Shown piece by piece: positions 1 through 8,305 of a stretch of 64,000 nt of DNA. This stretch comes from CAVQBP01 sp963782475 (GTDB lineage: Bacteria; Bacteroidota; Ignavibacteria; Ignavibacteriales; Ignavibacteriaceae), in NCBI GenBank assembly GCA_963782475.1, contig CAWAJW010000015.1, positions 1 to 64,000 of the forward strand, read 5' to 3'. The notes under the pieces are model-generated. The model was not told the DNA's origin and searched no databases. It saw only the letters and a program-made list of their open reading frames with translations. A program made the translations under genes and the position numbers. Numbering within the stretch: the stretch's first letter is position 1; each line of letters starts with the position of its first letter.

Positions 1-259
1 TTTTTTACCTGGTGTTTACGCAATTAATTTCCTGATTTATTGAAAATATGAGAAAAATATTTGCGAGCGAGATAATACTAGTTTGAGCGAGCAATTATTT
101 TTTGACAGGATTAACATTGTATGATTAGCTGAAAATGGGGTTGTGAAAAGATGGGATATTTAGAAATAAATTTCGTTAAACTATCACTAAGGAGCAGCCA
201 AAAAAATATTCATCTAATCTTAATCGTTTTGAAGGGTTTTGGAAGGTGTTCCTAAAAAG

Positions 260-309
260 CCTTGCTTAACCAATAATCCAACTTATAAAAAATTAAGCAA
301 GGTTTTTTT
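260..309 (+). terminator. Rho-independent terminator-like hairpin
   Basis: A perfect 10-bp inverted repeat (CCTTGCTTAA / TTAAGCAAGG at 260-269 and 293-302) is followed by seven T residues, the classic intrinsic terminator layout on the plus strand. No clear gene lies upstream within the window, so it probably ends a transcript that starts before position 1. Confidence 0.6.
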
Positions 310-666
310 GCAAGGCGGAATGGCAAATCATTTAAGATTTACTGAGAAGTAGAAAAAATTATTTGTGAAGGGCTGACAGCATGGGAATGAGTTAAACGTA
401 TAGGCTGTCAGACCGAACAAGTAATTTTTGATAGAATTACAAATGCAATGATTTATGAAAATGTACGTATAGAAAAAAGTCTTACTTATTTTTGACCGGA
501 ACAGATATAGAAGCTGCAAAAATAAGGAAGTCTTTTTCAATGGTGGCCGGTGTGTTATATTTTTTGTTTTAATGACAAGCTGAAAAAAATATTTGGGTGA
601 GGAATGGGAGCGTGCTTTAGGCAAGCAATTATTTTTTGACAGAATATTAAGTAGATGTAACTATCT

Positions 667-757
667 ATTTTGAGGAGTAGTTTTCCGGATTTCGGCTTCA
701 ATCTTGTTATTGATTTCTACTTTTACCATATCAAGTTTTTCAAAAAGAAATGGAACA
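667..757 (-). pseudogene. 3' remnant of a small membrane-protein gene
   Basis: Read on the minus strand this stretch encodes FEKLDMVKVEINNKIEAEI and then a short tail and stop. It is nearly identical to the last 27 residues of the small membrane protein at 5520-5765. Only this 3' end is present; the membrane segment is missing. It looks like a truncated paralogue left by duplication or recombination. Nothing else supported lies in 1-760 apart from a hairpin at 372-411 (CTGACAGC / GCTGTCAG) and a short duplicated motif (GCAATTATTTTTTGACAG near 92 and 624). Confidence 0.55.
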
Positions 758-761
758 TAAA

Positions 762-787
762 GGATGGGACCTCGAAAAGTCCCATCC
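762..787 (-). terminator. Terminator of the T9SS beta-helix gene
   Basis: A perfect 9-bp inverted repeat (GGATGGGAC at 762-770, GTCCCATCC at 779-787) with an 8-nt loop lies 13 bp beyond the stop codon of the minus-strand gene ending at 800. The T-rich tail on the minus strand is short, so termination strength is uncertain. Confidence 0.6.
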
Positions 788-799
788 CACTTATGAAAT

Positions 800-2641
800 T
801 TATTTGATTAAAAGCATCTTCTTTATTGAAATGAAATTACCGGCTCTTAAGTGATAGAAGTAAATTCCACTTGCAAGATTAGAAGCATTAAAAGATACAT
901 TGTATGCACCTGCTTGTTTATTTTCGTTTACAAGTGTAGCTATTTCTTTCCCAACAATGTCATAAACCTTCAATATTACAAAACCAGCACTTGGAAGATC
1001 ATAGATTATGACAGTTGAAGGATTGAATGGATTAGGATAATTTTGTTCTAAAGAATAAGAAGCAGGTTTTTCTAATTCCTTTTCGGCAAAATTATTTTTA
1101 CCAAATGCTCCTTTGGAAAGTCGATTAATATCATTTATACCCAGCATTAATTTTGTTTCAGCAATTAATTCATCATTGGGGTATTTTAATTCAAGTTCAA
1201 ATAAATTTTTTTTTGTATTCGAAATATCATTCATAACATTATAATAGAAACATCCTAATTTAAAGAGCACCAGTTTATATGCATCCTTATCATTACTTAC
1301 AAGGCTTTTAATTAAATTTAAGTTATCCAAAACTTTGGAATATTTTTTCTGTTTCATCAAAGAGCCATTTTCCAGATCCAGAGTAAGCCAATACAGATCA
1401 TCGCTCTGTGGTAAATTCTTCCTAACATTTTGATTTAGAAAATCAATAAATCCATCTTTACAAGCACTGCGGTAGCATTCAGCCAATTGGGTTAGAACAT
1501 ATTCTATTTTCTCCTTGTTTGTTTCTTTATTTAACCTTTGCATATACTCTAAAATTGCCTTATCATAATTGCGCAATACCAAATCATTAGCGGCTATTAA
1601 TAGTTCAGAATCAAGGTAAGAAATATCCTCAGCGTTCTGTGAATCTCCTTCAGAGGAAACCTGCATATTTGAGGCAAGCGGCTTTAAGCCGGTTAGGCTG
1701 GAAGCCAAGGCATGTGTTGGATCAATTGAACTACCTACAAATGTTGAAAAATCACTCCAATCGTAATAGTTTGGTGCCGATCTTGCCCAGTAATTATATT
1801 GAGCAGGAATAACGCTGGAATACTCTGCACTAACTTCGTAACTTCCATTATTATGAATACTGTTGTCTCCTCCTTGATAGGTGCCTAAAAACACATTACT
1901 ATGATTAGATGCATATACTCCTATGGAATTATTATTGGTTACTGTATTGTAGCCATAATCGACAACTCCGATTGTTGGATTTGCAAATTTTGCAGAACTA
2001 TATGAATTGCAATATATCCCATCATTTGTATTACCGATTATTGTACAATTCCAGATATATGGGCTGGAATAATAATTACAATTAATTCCATCTCCATGAT
2101 TACCGGTAATTGTACAATCAGAAATCCATGGAGAAGAATGATATAAACTAATTCCGTAAGATGAATTGTTCTGAAAAGTACAATACGATATAGTTCGGAC
2201 ACTGCTAACATTACTGGCATAAAGACCTTTAGTATTATTAATAAAAGTACAATGAGAAAGTGTGCTGGGTAAAGCTCCATTGCCCCATATGCCATCCATA
2301 GAATTCTTTATATCGCAATATTGCAAAGAACCGGCATAATATGTAAAGGTTATTCCCGTCTGGTTTGCCGGTGATGTAAAATCAAAAGTAATATGGTTTG
2401 TTGAAGTACCATTTGCAATCAGAGTTCCGTTGACAATTAATGAGGAACCGTTTGTAAAATATATTTTTGCACCTTCCTGGATATTTAGTGTGACTCCCGC
2501 ATTTACAGTAACATTTGACGGAGAATAAAACACCGAGTTAGACGGAATGGTATAATTGGTTGCTATGACGGGTGGTAAGGTAGATATCGAAGAGAACAAA
2601 TCTAGTTTAAAATGATCATTATATTCATTTAATACTTCCAT
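800..2641 (-). CDS. Beta-helix and T9SS C-terminal part of a secreted M6 protease
   Basis: The 613 residues hold right-handed parallel beta-helix repeats (about residues 40-290, rich in N-G-S and I-x-N-x-T patterns), a helical middle part (about 330-510) and a C-terminal type IX secretion sorting domain. The domain opens with QNYPNPFNPSTVI and ends KKMLLIK, which normally directs export and surface attachment. The frame stays open upstream of the apparent start, reading GVKLLAPWTDSRDPF and onward, and continues the M6 protease at 2740-3939. The two are therefore almost certainly one gene of about 1,030 codons split by a frameshift near 2759-2764. The first ATG used here is then not a real start. 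Confidence 0.8.
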   Translation of the reverse strand: MEVLNEYNDHFKLDLFSSISTLPPVIATNYTIPSNSVFYSPSNVTVNAGVTLNIQEGAKIYFTNGSSLIVNGTLIANGTSTNHITFDFTSPANQTGITFTYYAGSLQYCDIKNSMDGIWGNGALPSTLSHCTFINNTKGLYASNVSSVRTISYCTFQNNSSYGISLYHSSPWISDCTITGNHGDGINCNYYSSPYIWNCTIIGNTNDGIYCNSYSSAKFANPTIGVVDYGYNTVTNNNSIGVYASNHSNVFLGTYQGGDNSIHNNGSYEVSAEYSSVIPAQYNYWARSAPNYYDWSDFSTFVGSSIDPTHALASSLTGLKPLASNMQVSSEGDSQNAEDISYLDSELLIAANDLVLRNYDKAILEYMQRLNKETNKEKIEYVLTQLAECYRSACKDGFIDFLNQNVRKNLPQSDDLYWLTLDLENGSLMKQKKYSKVLDNLNLIKSLVSNDKDAYKLVLFKLGCFYYNVMNDISNTKKNLFELELKYPNDELIAETKLMLGINDINRLSKGAFGKNNFAEKELEKPASYSLEQNYPNPFNPSTVIIYDLPSAGFVILKVYDIVGKEIATLVNENKQAGAYNVSFNASNLASGIYFYHLRAGNFISIKKMLLIK

Positions 2642-2739
2642 TCCAACGTTACTTCCAGGTTTTGAATTAGGAACAAATATATTGTATGGTTTACCTGATG
2701 TAAAAGGATCCCGGCTGTCAGTCCAGGGTGCTAAAAGTT

Positions 2740-3939
2740 TTACTCCTTTTGTACCTGGAAAAAATCTCCTGCATCTGTCTCTGAAGGGATACCATCTGGA
2801 TATGATGCACCATAGATACCACTGGCATAGATCAATCCATTATCATTATAATCATTTGGACCACCGCTTTTGACACGCCAAACTAAAATTCCATGTTGAA
2901 AGATTACGTTTGGTGAATTTTGAGACCATGATATTGGAATAAAGGCAGAATTATTATAATCAGGGCAACTTGTAGAACCAATCACCATATTTTGATCGAA
3001 ACGCCGGTTCTCAATAAGGAAATAATAACCTGAAGTGTTACTGTTAATTCTAAACACTTGGGGCGATGTAAGAGAATAATATGCATCTGTTTGGCTTCTT
3101 CCTGATATAACCGTTAGATCCGGTAACCATCCTTTTACCATTCTTGCAATTGGATTAATTGGAGCGGGTGCAGCACCGTCATTATCCGGTCCGTTTCTAT
3201 ACCCGGCTTCCATTACATCTGCTCTTGATGCGGTACTATGACTAATACCTACAATATGACCAAATTCATGGCAATGATAACCGATTCTTGAAAATTTGTC
3301 GGTTGAATTTTCTTGATTATAAGGCTTTCCTTGGCGTTCACTCATTATATAAACATAACCGGATTGCATCGGATTTAATGAACTGTAATCACCACTTGGC
3401 TGAAGCAAGTAAGTGTTTCCTGCATAAATGATCACAAGTTTAACAGTTGCGGATGTTGAAACATCTAAACCCAAAGTTTGTGCTCTATCTACGGCATCAT
3501 CTAAAAAAGTAGTCCCGGTTTGATTATAGTAATAAGATTTATTATGTGTCATTTGTATCCAGGTTGGTATATTGCCTAACTTATCATTTATGACATGACC
3601 TGTGATAGATAAATTACCATTTGACATTTTTGCGTAGTAATCCCGAAGGCTTCCATATACAGCGTCACCATCAGGGCTATACATGTGTGGAGAAACATAA
3701 ACTCCTCCATTAACCAACAAATTTTCGAAATCAGTACTGGTATATGGTGAAGGATTTGTTCGATGACTAACATCCGGAAATTCTACAAGGAGAATTTTTA
3801 ATGTTAATGTAGTGTTAACGTATTGGGTATTATTACCAGGACTTCTTGTCGCACATACTTCCGGACCCGAAGAAGCTTGTATGGTTAAACTGAAAAAAGA
3901 TAAAACGAAACATACTGTAAAAAAAACTTTTCTGCACAT
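2740..3939 (-). CDS. Secreted M6-family metalloprotease (N-terminal part, frameshifted)
   Basis: This is a 399-residue secreted zinc protease of the M6 (immune inhibitor A-like) family. It has a signal peptide (residues 1-22, hydrophobic core FFTVCFVLSFFSLTI), a catalytic domain with HEFGHIVGISH at about residues 224-234 (zinc ligands H224, H228, H234) and the downstream VMEAG Met-turn region. The frame ends at ...DAGDFFQVQKE. With one extra T in a six-T run (plus-strand As 2759-2764) it reads DFFPGTKGV and runs into the beta-helix/T9SS part. DxFPG is a usual sequence near the end of M6 catalytic domains, so the join is convincing. Substrate unknown; probably extracellular protein degradation. 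Confidence 0.85.
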   Translation of the reverse strand: MCRKVFFTVCFVLSFFSLTIQASSGPEVCATRSPGNNTQYVNTTLTLKILLVEFPDVSHRTNPSPYTSTDFENLLVNGGVYVSPHMYSPDGDAVYGSLRDYYAKMSNGNLSITGHVINDKLGNIPTWIQMTHNKSYYYNQTGTTFLDDAVDRAQTLGLDVSTSATVKLVIIYAGNTYLLQPSGDYSSLNPMQSGYVYIMSERQGKPYNQENSTDKFSRIGYHCHEFGHIVGISHSTASRADVMEAGYRNGPDNDGAAPAPINPIARMVKGWLPDLTVISGRSQTDAYYSLTSPQVFRINSNTSGYYFLIENRRFDQNMVIGSTSCPDYNNSAFIPISWSQNSPNVIFQHGILVWRVKSGGPNDYNDNGLIYASGIYGASYPDGIPSETDAGDFFQVQKE

Positions 3940-3984
3940 AACAACCTCCCTTATTTATATTTGTTAATTTTATAGATTGATTAT

Positions 3985-4864
3985 TTATCGCATAAGAATC
4001 ATTTTCCCTATGCGAATGTTTTGATGCATTTCAATGCGATAAAAATAAATTCCGCTTCCAACATCAAATCCTGTGTTGTTTTTACCATTCCACAAAACTG
4101 TTAACTTCCCTTTCTGTGCTTTACCATAAAAAAGTTTTTTTACTTCCCTACCTAGAATATCAAAAATTTTTACCGTTATATTTTCTTCTTTTGGTAAATA
4201 CATAGTTATAATTGTAGAACCGTTAAAGGGATTTGGATAATTCTGGTACAATATAAAATCAGTTAGCTCATGTGTTTTATTATTTCTTACGTTAGTAATA
4301 TTTCCATACTTAACACCATTTATTACGGTACCTGATAGGTAGTTGAAAAAATCAGCCTCAGTATACTGTTCATATGTTATTCCAATACTATCAGTTACTT
4401 CTATTAGTTTATCTAAATATGAGCCTAAATATTTTTCATAAAATCTCCATTGTTTTCTATCATTTCCAAAAATTTTTCCAACCTGCATATAAGCTACTGT
4501 TACAATTGATGTGTCACCTTCATTTTTATAATAATTCACTGATACAGTATCCCCGGGTTTTTTTGAAAAATCACCCCATAGAAATTCTTTATTTTCAAAA
4601 GTCGAGTATTTATATACCTTTGGACCAAATTGTCTGAAATATCGAGTATAGACAGTAATTGTATCCCTCTTTCCACATAAAAAAACATAAGATAAACCAT
4701 TGGCCATCACAGTATCCCCTAAAACTTGTACAGTATATTGATAACTATCATCGTAACGATTCTCTATATTCCCATCTATTACCAAGTCCCAATGGATAAT
4801 AGCCCTGAGGAAAAATAAATTGAGAATAAAGAAGAATTAAATAGGATATGTAAAAAGTTTTCAT
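3985..4864 (-). CDS. Secreted T9SS-sorted protein of unknown function (one frameshift)
   Basis: The last ~80 residues form a type IX sorting domain (LYQNYPNPFNGSTIITMYLP through GKMILMR), so the protein is exported. The open frame starts at 4785, but a better start is the ATG at 4864, giving a signal peptide MKTFYISYLILLYSQFIFPQG followed by GNRWEYRES. One extra base near 4752-4760 breaks the frame: removing a T from CGTTACGAT restores ...RESYDDSYQYTVQ. The middle (about 200 residues, beta-rich) matches no family I recognise. It stands alone upstream of the M6 protease and may be co-transcribed with it (gap 45 bp). Confidence 0.75.
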
Positions 4865-4889
4865 TTTGTTGCTTCCTAAAATGTTGCTA

Positions 4890-5515
4890 AAACGGATTTT
4901 ATTTAACTAAATCTACTTATGATTTATTATTATCCCATTAGAATTATTTCCTATGCATCATTACCAATGACTATCGCATGATTTAAAGTTTATATTTATT
5001 GCAGTAAATTAATTTTCATAATTTTAAAATACTTTAACAAATTATTTTATGCCAGCTTTAATATAACCGGCCTAACTTTTCCTGCAAAGAATGTAAAGTG
5101 ATGGAGAGATAAAATGTGGAATGGAAAAAGATGAGTTTGCAGGAAATTAAGTGGAGGTTTCATAATTGCCCCAAAATAAAATTTCTATCTTTGGTTAGAT
5201 TAAAATTATTACTTTTTAATTCTCCCTGAATTTTTAATGATGGAAATTATTAACTAACCTACTCTCCAATTGGTTCATTACAATCGTAAATAAATAAGAA
5301 GATATTGTCAATAGGTTTCTATATTAAATTTTTGTTAATCATAAGAAAAGAATGAATTTAGTTCATTTCAAAAAAGAGGGTAATTTTTTTTGACCAGTAT
5401 AATTACATTACTGTATTATGGAATTAAAATAATTTATTAAAAGTTTAAAATATTTACTAGTTAATATTGTAATATAAGTTGTAGTGAATATATAAACTTC
5501 TTAAATATCCCTGTA
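4890..5515. other. Gene-free stretch with a decayed T9SS 3' end
   Basis: No open frame is convincing. Near 4925-4970 the minus strand resembles the last ~30 bases of the neighbouring T9SS gene (CATAGG.AAATAATTCTAATGGG against CATAGGGAAAATGATTCTTATGCG), so it may hold the worn 3' end of another sorting-domain gene. The rest shows nothing I can support. Confidence 0.35.
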
Positions 5516-5519
5516 GATT

Positions 5520-5765
5520 TTATTTATGCTGGCGTGTGATTTTCCGGATTTCGGTCTCAATCTTATTATTGATTTCCACTTTAACCATGTCAAGCTTTTC
5601 TAATAAAATACTAACGTCAACTTTATACTGCATTTGAGTTTCGATTATTGATAGTCTTTTATCTAAGGAATTGTATGCTACTACTATACCTATAATCAAA
5701 GTAATCAAATAGACGACAAATTTTACGATATCGATTGTGTATTTTACTTTTTCTTCTTGACTCAT
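5520..5765 (-). CDS. Small membrane protein, phage-lysis style
   Basis: 81 residues: a short charged start, one clear membrane segment (about residues 13-30, IVKFVVYLITLIIGIVVAY), then a charged, probably coiled-coil tail. The layout is like small phage holin-accessory or spanin-like proteins, but no family is certain. It is the last gene of a tight three-gene minus-strand set (6482 to 5520, gaps of 2 and 10 bp). A second copy of its 3' end lies at 667-757. Confidence 0.6.
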   Translation of the reverse strand: MSQEEKVKYTIDIVKFVVYLITLIIGIVVAYNSLDKRLSIIETQMQYKVDVSILLEKLDMVKVEINNKIETEIRKITRQHK

Positions 5766-5775
5766 GGTTGTTACT

Positions 5776-6267
5776 CTATTTTAGTAAAAGAGAAATTAAA
5801 AGAATTGTGAAGCTCGTTACTGCAGCTCCAAACCAGAATGTATTGTAAAAGGGATTTTTCTGAAATTTTATTTTAGTCTTTTCAATTGTTAAAGTATCGG
5901 TCCTGAATTTGAACAAAGTATCAATTCGAGTTAATTCTTTCGATTTAATGTTCAGGAAATATTCATAGTCGATACTGTCAGGATTCTCAGTTGGTTTGAT
6001 ATTAAAAGTGATATCATAATCCTTAGTAGAATCTTTACAGGTAAATGTATTTTCACTTTTGTTTTTATTTATGGAAGCTTTTTTATGATATCGTTGAAGG
6101 TTAATTACTAAGCTGTCTTTTCCTGTTTTATAATCAATTGTTTCAATTCCTTTTTTGTATTCTACCTTTTGCGAAATAATTGATTCATCTTTGTGGAAGA
6201 AATAAAAAAGTGAAATTGTAACTACAAATATTACGGCTGAAATTATTAACCATTTGAAATTATTCAT
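5776..6267 (-). CDS. Membrane protein with N- and C-terminal anchors, spanin-like
   Basis: The start is placed at the ATG at 6267, 2 bp after the upstream gene's stop, rather than at the longer frame from 6318. The 163-residue product has a membrane segment at residues 4-21 (KWLIISAVIFVVTISLFYFF), a polar middle rich in D, T and S, and a second membrane segment at the very end (WFGAAVTSFTILLISLLL). In a set with two other small membrane proteins this suggests an envelope-spanning or lysis role. That is inference; no catalytic motif is visible. Confidence 0.55.
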   Translation of the reverse strand: MNNFKWLIISAVIFVVTISLFYFFHKDESIISQKVEYKKGIETIDYKTGKDSLVINLQRYHKKASINKNKSENTFTCKDSTKDYDITFNIKPTENPDSIDYEYFLNIKSKELTRIDTLFKFRTDTLTIEKTKIKFQKNPFYNTFWFGAAVTSFTILLISLLLK

Positions 6268-6269
6268 TT

Positions 6270-6482
6270 TTAAGTCTCTTTGAATTTTTGAATGGATTTT
6301 AACCCAAGTCCTGAACAAATAAGGGTAAGCTTCTGCCAGGTTAAATTATATACTCCATTCTTAATTATTTCTGCCAACCAGTCACTGATAAACCATAACA
6401 GCATTACAACAAGTATCAATCTTGCTGTGCTGAGCTTACCTTTATTATCCTTAAAAAAATCTAGTAACTGTTTCTGTTTCAT
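6270..6482 (-). CDS. Holin-like small membrane protein
   Basis: 70 residues with one long hydrophobic segment (about 18-41, ARLILVVMLLWFISDWLAEI), a possible second one (LTWQKLTLICSGLGL) and a charged end (KSIQKFKET). Size, topology and the ...GLKxxQKFKE ending are typical of small phage holins of Bacteroidota, which make pores in the inner membrane. It is first of the three-gene set 6482-5520. Family assignment rests on topology only. Confidence 0.5.
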   Translation of the reverse strand: MKQKQLLDFFKDNKGKLSTARLILVVMLLWFISDWLAEIIKNGVYNLTWQKLTLICSGLGLKSIQKFKET

Positions 6483-6512
6483 AATAAAAAACTGTATGGG
6501 CTGAAAAGTATT

Positions 6513-6543
6513 CCTTCAAGGGCTTAGGAAGTGACCTTGAAGG
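6513..6543. terminator. Perfect 9-bp hairpin between lysis-like genes
   Basis: CCTTCAAGG at 6513-6521 pairs with CCTTGAAGG at 6535-6543 around a 13-nt loop. There is no T run, so it is a stem-loop of uncertain role just upstream of the holin-like gene and downstream of the stronger terminator at 6552-6583. Confidence 0.4.
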
Positions 6544-6551
6544 GCAATGAG

Positions 6552-6583
6552 AAAAAAGCTTCTCCGGAAATAATCCGGAGAAG
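6552..6583 (-). terminator. Terminator of the 6594-7277 gene
   Basis: A 10-bp perfect stem (CTTCTCCGGA at 6559-6568, TCCGGAGAAG at 6574-6583) with a 5-nt loop is followed on the minus strand by six Ts (plus-strand As 6552-6557). It sits 11 bp past the stop codon of the gene ending at 6594. Confidence 0.8.
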
Positions 6584-6593
6584 GTGGTTTAGT

Positions 6594-7277
6594 TTATAAT
6601 TCGACACCATTGGTAGCTGAATATTGAATAATCTTAGCATTCGCATCCTTTGTCGCTACACTAATCAAAAAATCCTTTGAATTGTAGCGAGCCAATTCAT
6701 TCTGTTGAAATTGATCCAGGTTAACTACAAATTGAAGCACGTTAGCGGGATTGTAGTTAGCTTCAGTATGGCTGAAGGAAATTATTTTGTAATAATTATC
6801 ATCAGGATTAACCGGGTCAAATTCAATCAGAAGCATGGATATAGAAAGATCTTTTTCATCAGCAGAGAAATTTGCCTGACCGTTAAGTGCAGGTAAATTT
6901 ATTGTGATGTTATCCGCACCAAGTAATGCAGAGGTAACTGCCAGATTAAAACCACCCGGGGTGATTATATTCTGTACAGAAGGTCTTTGAACATCAGAAT
7001 ATGGGAAGTTTTTCTGCACAACAGTATTATAGACCGATATACCGGGCAGACAGACCTTGTCCCAGATTTTATTGAGGTCATCAATCCCATTAACTACTTT
7101 TGCAACTTGAGCAGAAACGGAAAATTTCTGTCTTATTGCAACAACAGTGGGATTTTGCGAAGCATTAAAGCTTGAGGGACGTGCAGAAAGGATAGTCCCA
7201 CCATTTTTAGTACGAGCTGCAAGGTTACCCAGCTTACCGCTAAGATTACCTAAAACTGAACCGCTTAGTCTAGCCAT
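6594..7277 (-). CDS. Hypothetical protein resembling the DUF6266 group
   Basis: 227 residues without a signal peptide. The N-terminus (MARLSGSVLGNLSGKLGNLAARTKNGGTILSARP, here quoted in part: GNLSGKLGNLAA) and the following N-P-T-x-x-A-I-R-Q-K-F stretch resemble a group of proteins common in Bacteroidota and usually annotated as DUF6266. Their function is unknown, but they turn up near phage or contractile-structure genes. The rest is beta-rich. A strong terminator follows. It lies upstream of three small membrane proteins and may belong to the same mobile module. Confidence 0.55.
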   Translation of the reverse strand: MARLSGSVLGNLSGKLGNLAARTKNGGTILSARPSSFNASQNPTVVAIRQKFSVSAQVAKVVNGIDDLNKIWDKVCLPGISVYNTVVQKNFPYSDVQRPSVQNIITPGGFNLAVTSALLGADNITINLPALNGQANFSADEKDLSISMLLIEFDPVNPDDNYYKIISFSHTEANYNPANVLQFVVNLDQFQQNELARYNSKDFLISVATKDANAKIIQYSATNGVEL

Positions 7278-7460
7278 TGTCAGGCTCCTTATATTTTATG
7301 AATGAATAAAAAAGAAAATGAACGTTCATTCGGTTGCAACAATAAGGAATGAGGAAGATATTGTCACTGTAGTTTTTTCTGAGAAGATTAGATAATTACA
7401 AAATTAAAAATAGAGTTGTTTAATGACCCCGACTATGCTCCAATAAATCACTAAGAATAT

Positions 7461-7660
7461 TTCTTTGTACTTTTTTCTTGATAAAAAAGTACCAAAAAAT
7501 CAAGACTACAAATAAATCGCTAAATTTTTGCTTCATTCCATGGCAGAGAATAAACTCGCCCGCCTGGATTTATTTAGCCATGAGCGGGCTCAAACAGTAT
7601 TCTCTGCTTATCATTCCATTCCGCAAAAATTTTTACGCGATTTATTTGAGGTCGGAAAAA
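7461..7660 (+). repeat. R1 nested-palindrome repeat, copy 1
   Basis: From 5' to 3' it has a hairpin GTACTTTTTT / AAAAAAGTAC, then four nested stems: A (CAAATAAATCGC / GCGATTTATTTG), B (AAATTTTTGC / GCAAAAATTT), C (GCAGAGAATA / TATTCTCTGC) and D (GCCCGC / GCGGGC). The whole unit can fold into one long stem. It lies in the first unit of the tandem duplication. Confidence 0.85.
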
Positions 7661-7867
7661 CCTGATAGCTTTGTTTAGGAACCATTGTTGGCAATACCTC
7701 ATCATCAGCATGTCTGCAAGGTTACAGAACGTTCATTCGGGTGCAACAATAGGGAATAGAGAAAATATTGTCACTGTAGTTTTTTCTGAGAAGATTAGAT
7801 AATTACAAAATTAAAAATAGAGGTGGTTAATGACCCCGACTATGCCCCAATAAATCACTAAGAATAT

Positions 7868-8097
7868 TCCTTTGTACTTTTTTCTTGATAAAAAAGTACC
7901 AAAAAATCAAGACTACAAATAAATCGCTAAATTTTTGCTTCATTCCATGGCAGAGAATAAACTCGCCCGCCTGGATTTATTTAGCCATGAGCGGGCTCAA
8001 ACAGTATTCTCTGCTTATCATTCCATTCCGCAAAAATTTTTGATCTGCCTTCATTTTATTTCGGCAGACAGGCGCGATTTATTTGAGGTCAGAAAAA
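7868..8097 (+). repeat. R1 nested-palindrome repeat, copy 2
   Basis: Near-identical to copy 1, with stems A to D intact. In the 3' arm between stems B and A it carries an extra ~30-bp mini-palindrome (TCTGCC ... GGCAGA followed by CAGGCG). Copies 3 and 5 have a similar insertion in their 3' arms. Confidence 0.85.
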
Positions 8098-8305
8098 CCT
8101 GGATAGCTTTGTTTAGGAACATTGTTGGCAATACCTCATCAGCAGCATGTTTTTTAAGACAGATAGGATAAATATCCTGGAAAGATATTTTTGTATAAAG
8201 CTTGGTAGAATCGAAAGTTTCAAATGGAATGGTGGGTTTGTGGAATACCGGAATGGATGTTTGTTTGAATGATTGAATGAGAAGAAACCTGTGTGACATT
8301 CTGGG

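Larger units (their letters stand above)
7318..8165. repeat. ~405-bp tandem duplication containing R1 copies
   Basis: Two consecutive units begin AACGTTCATTCGG (about 7321 and 7727) and run through GTTTAGGAAC and TTGTTGGCAATACCTC near 7685-7705 and 8108-8140. They differ at few positions, showing a recent tandem duplication. Each unit carries one R1 element. The second unit has a small palindromic insertion (TCTGCC...GGCAGACAGGCG, about 8044-8073). No gene is supported here. Confidence 0.8.

Noticed and set aside
328..624. 98-aa minus-strand frame
   Set aside because: Composition-driven (F/Y/K), no ribosome site, overlaps a hairpin; no protein character.
7478..7678. ORF-like frames inside R1 copies (also 7935-8171, 11871-12278, 50291-50488)
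   Set aside because: They exist only because R1 is repeated; the same peptide (FLLKEKNQKFK...) appears in each copy, crosses palindromic stems and has no start signal.
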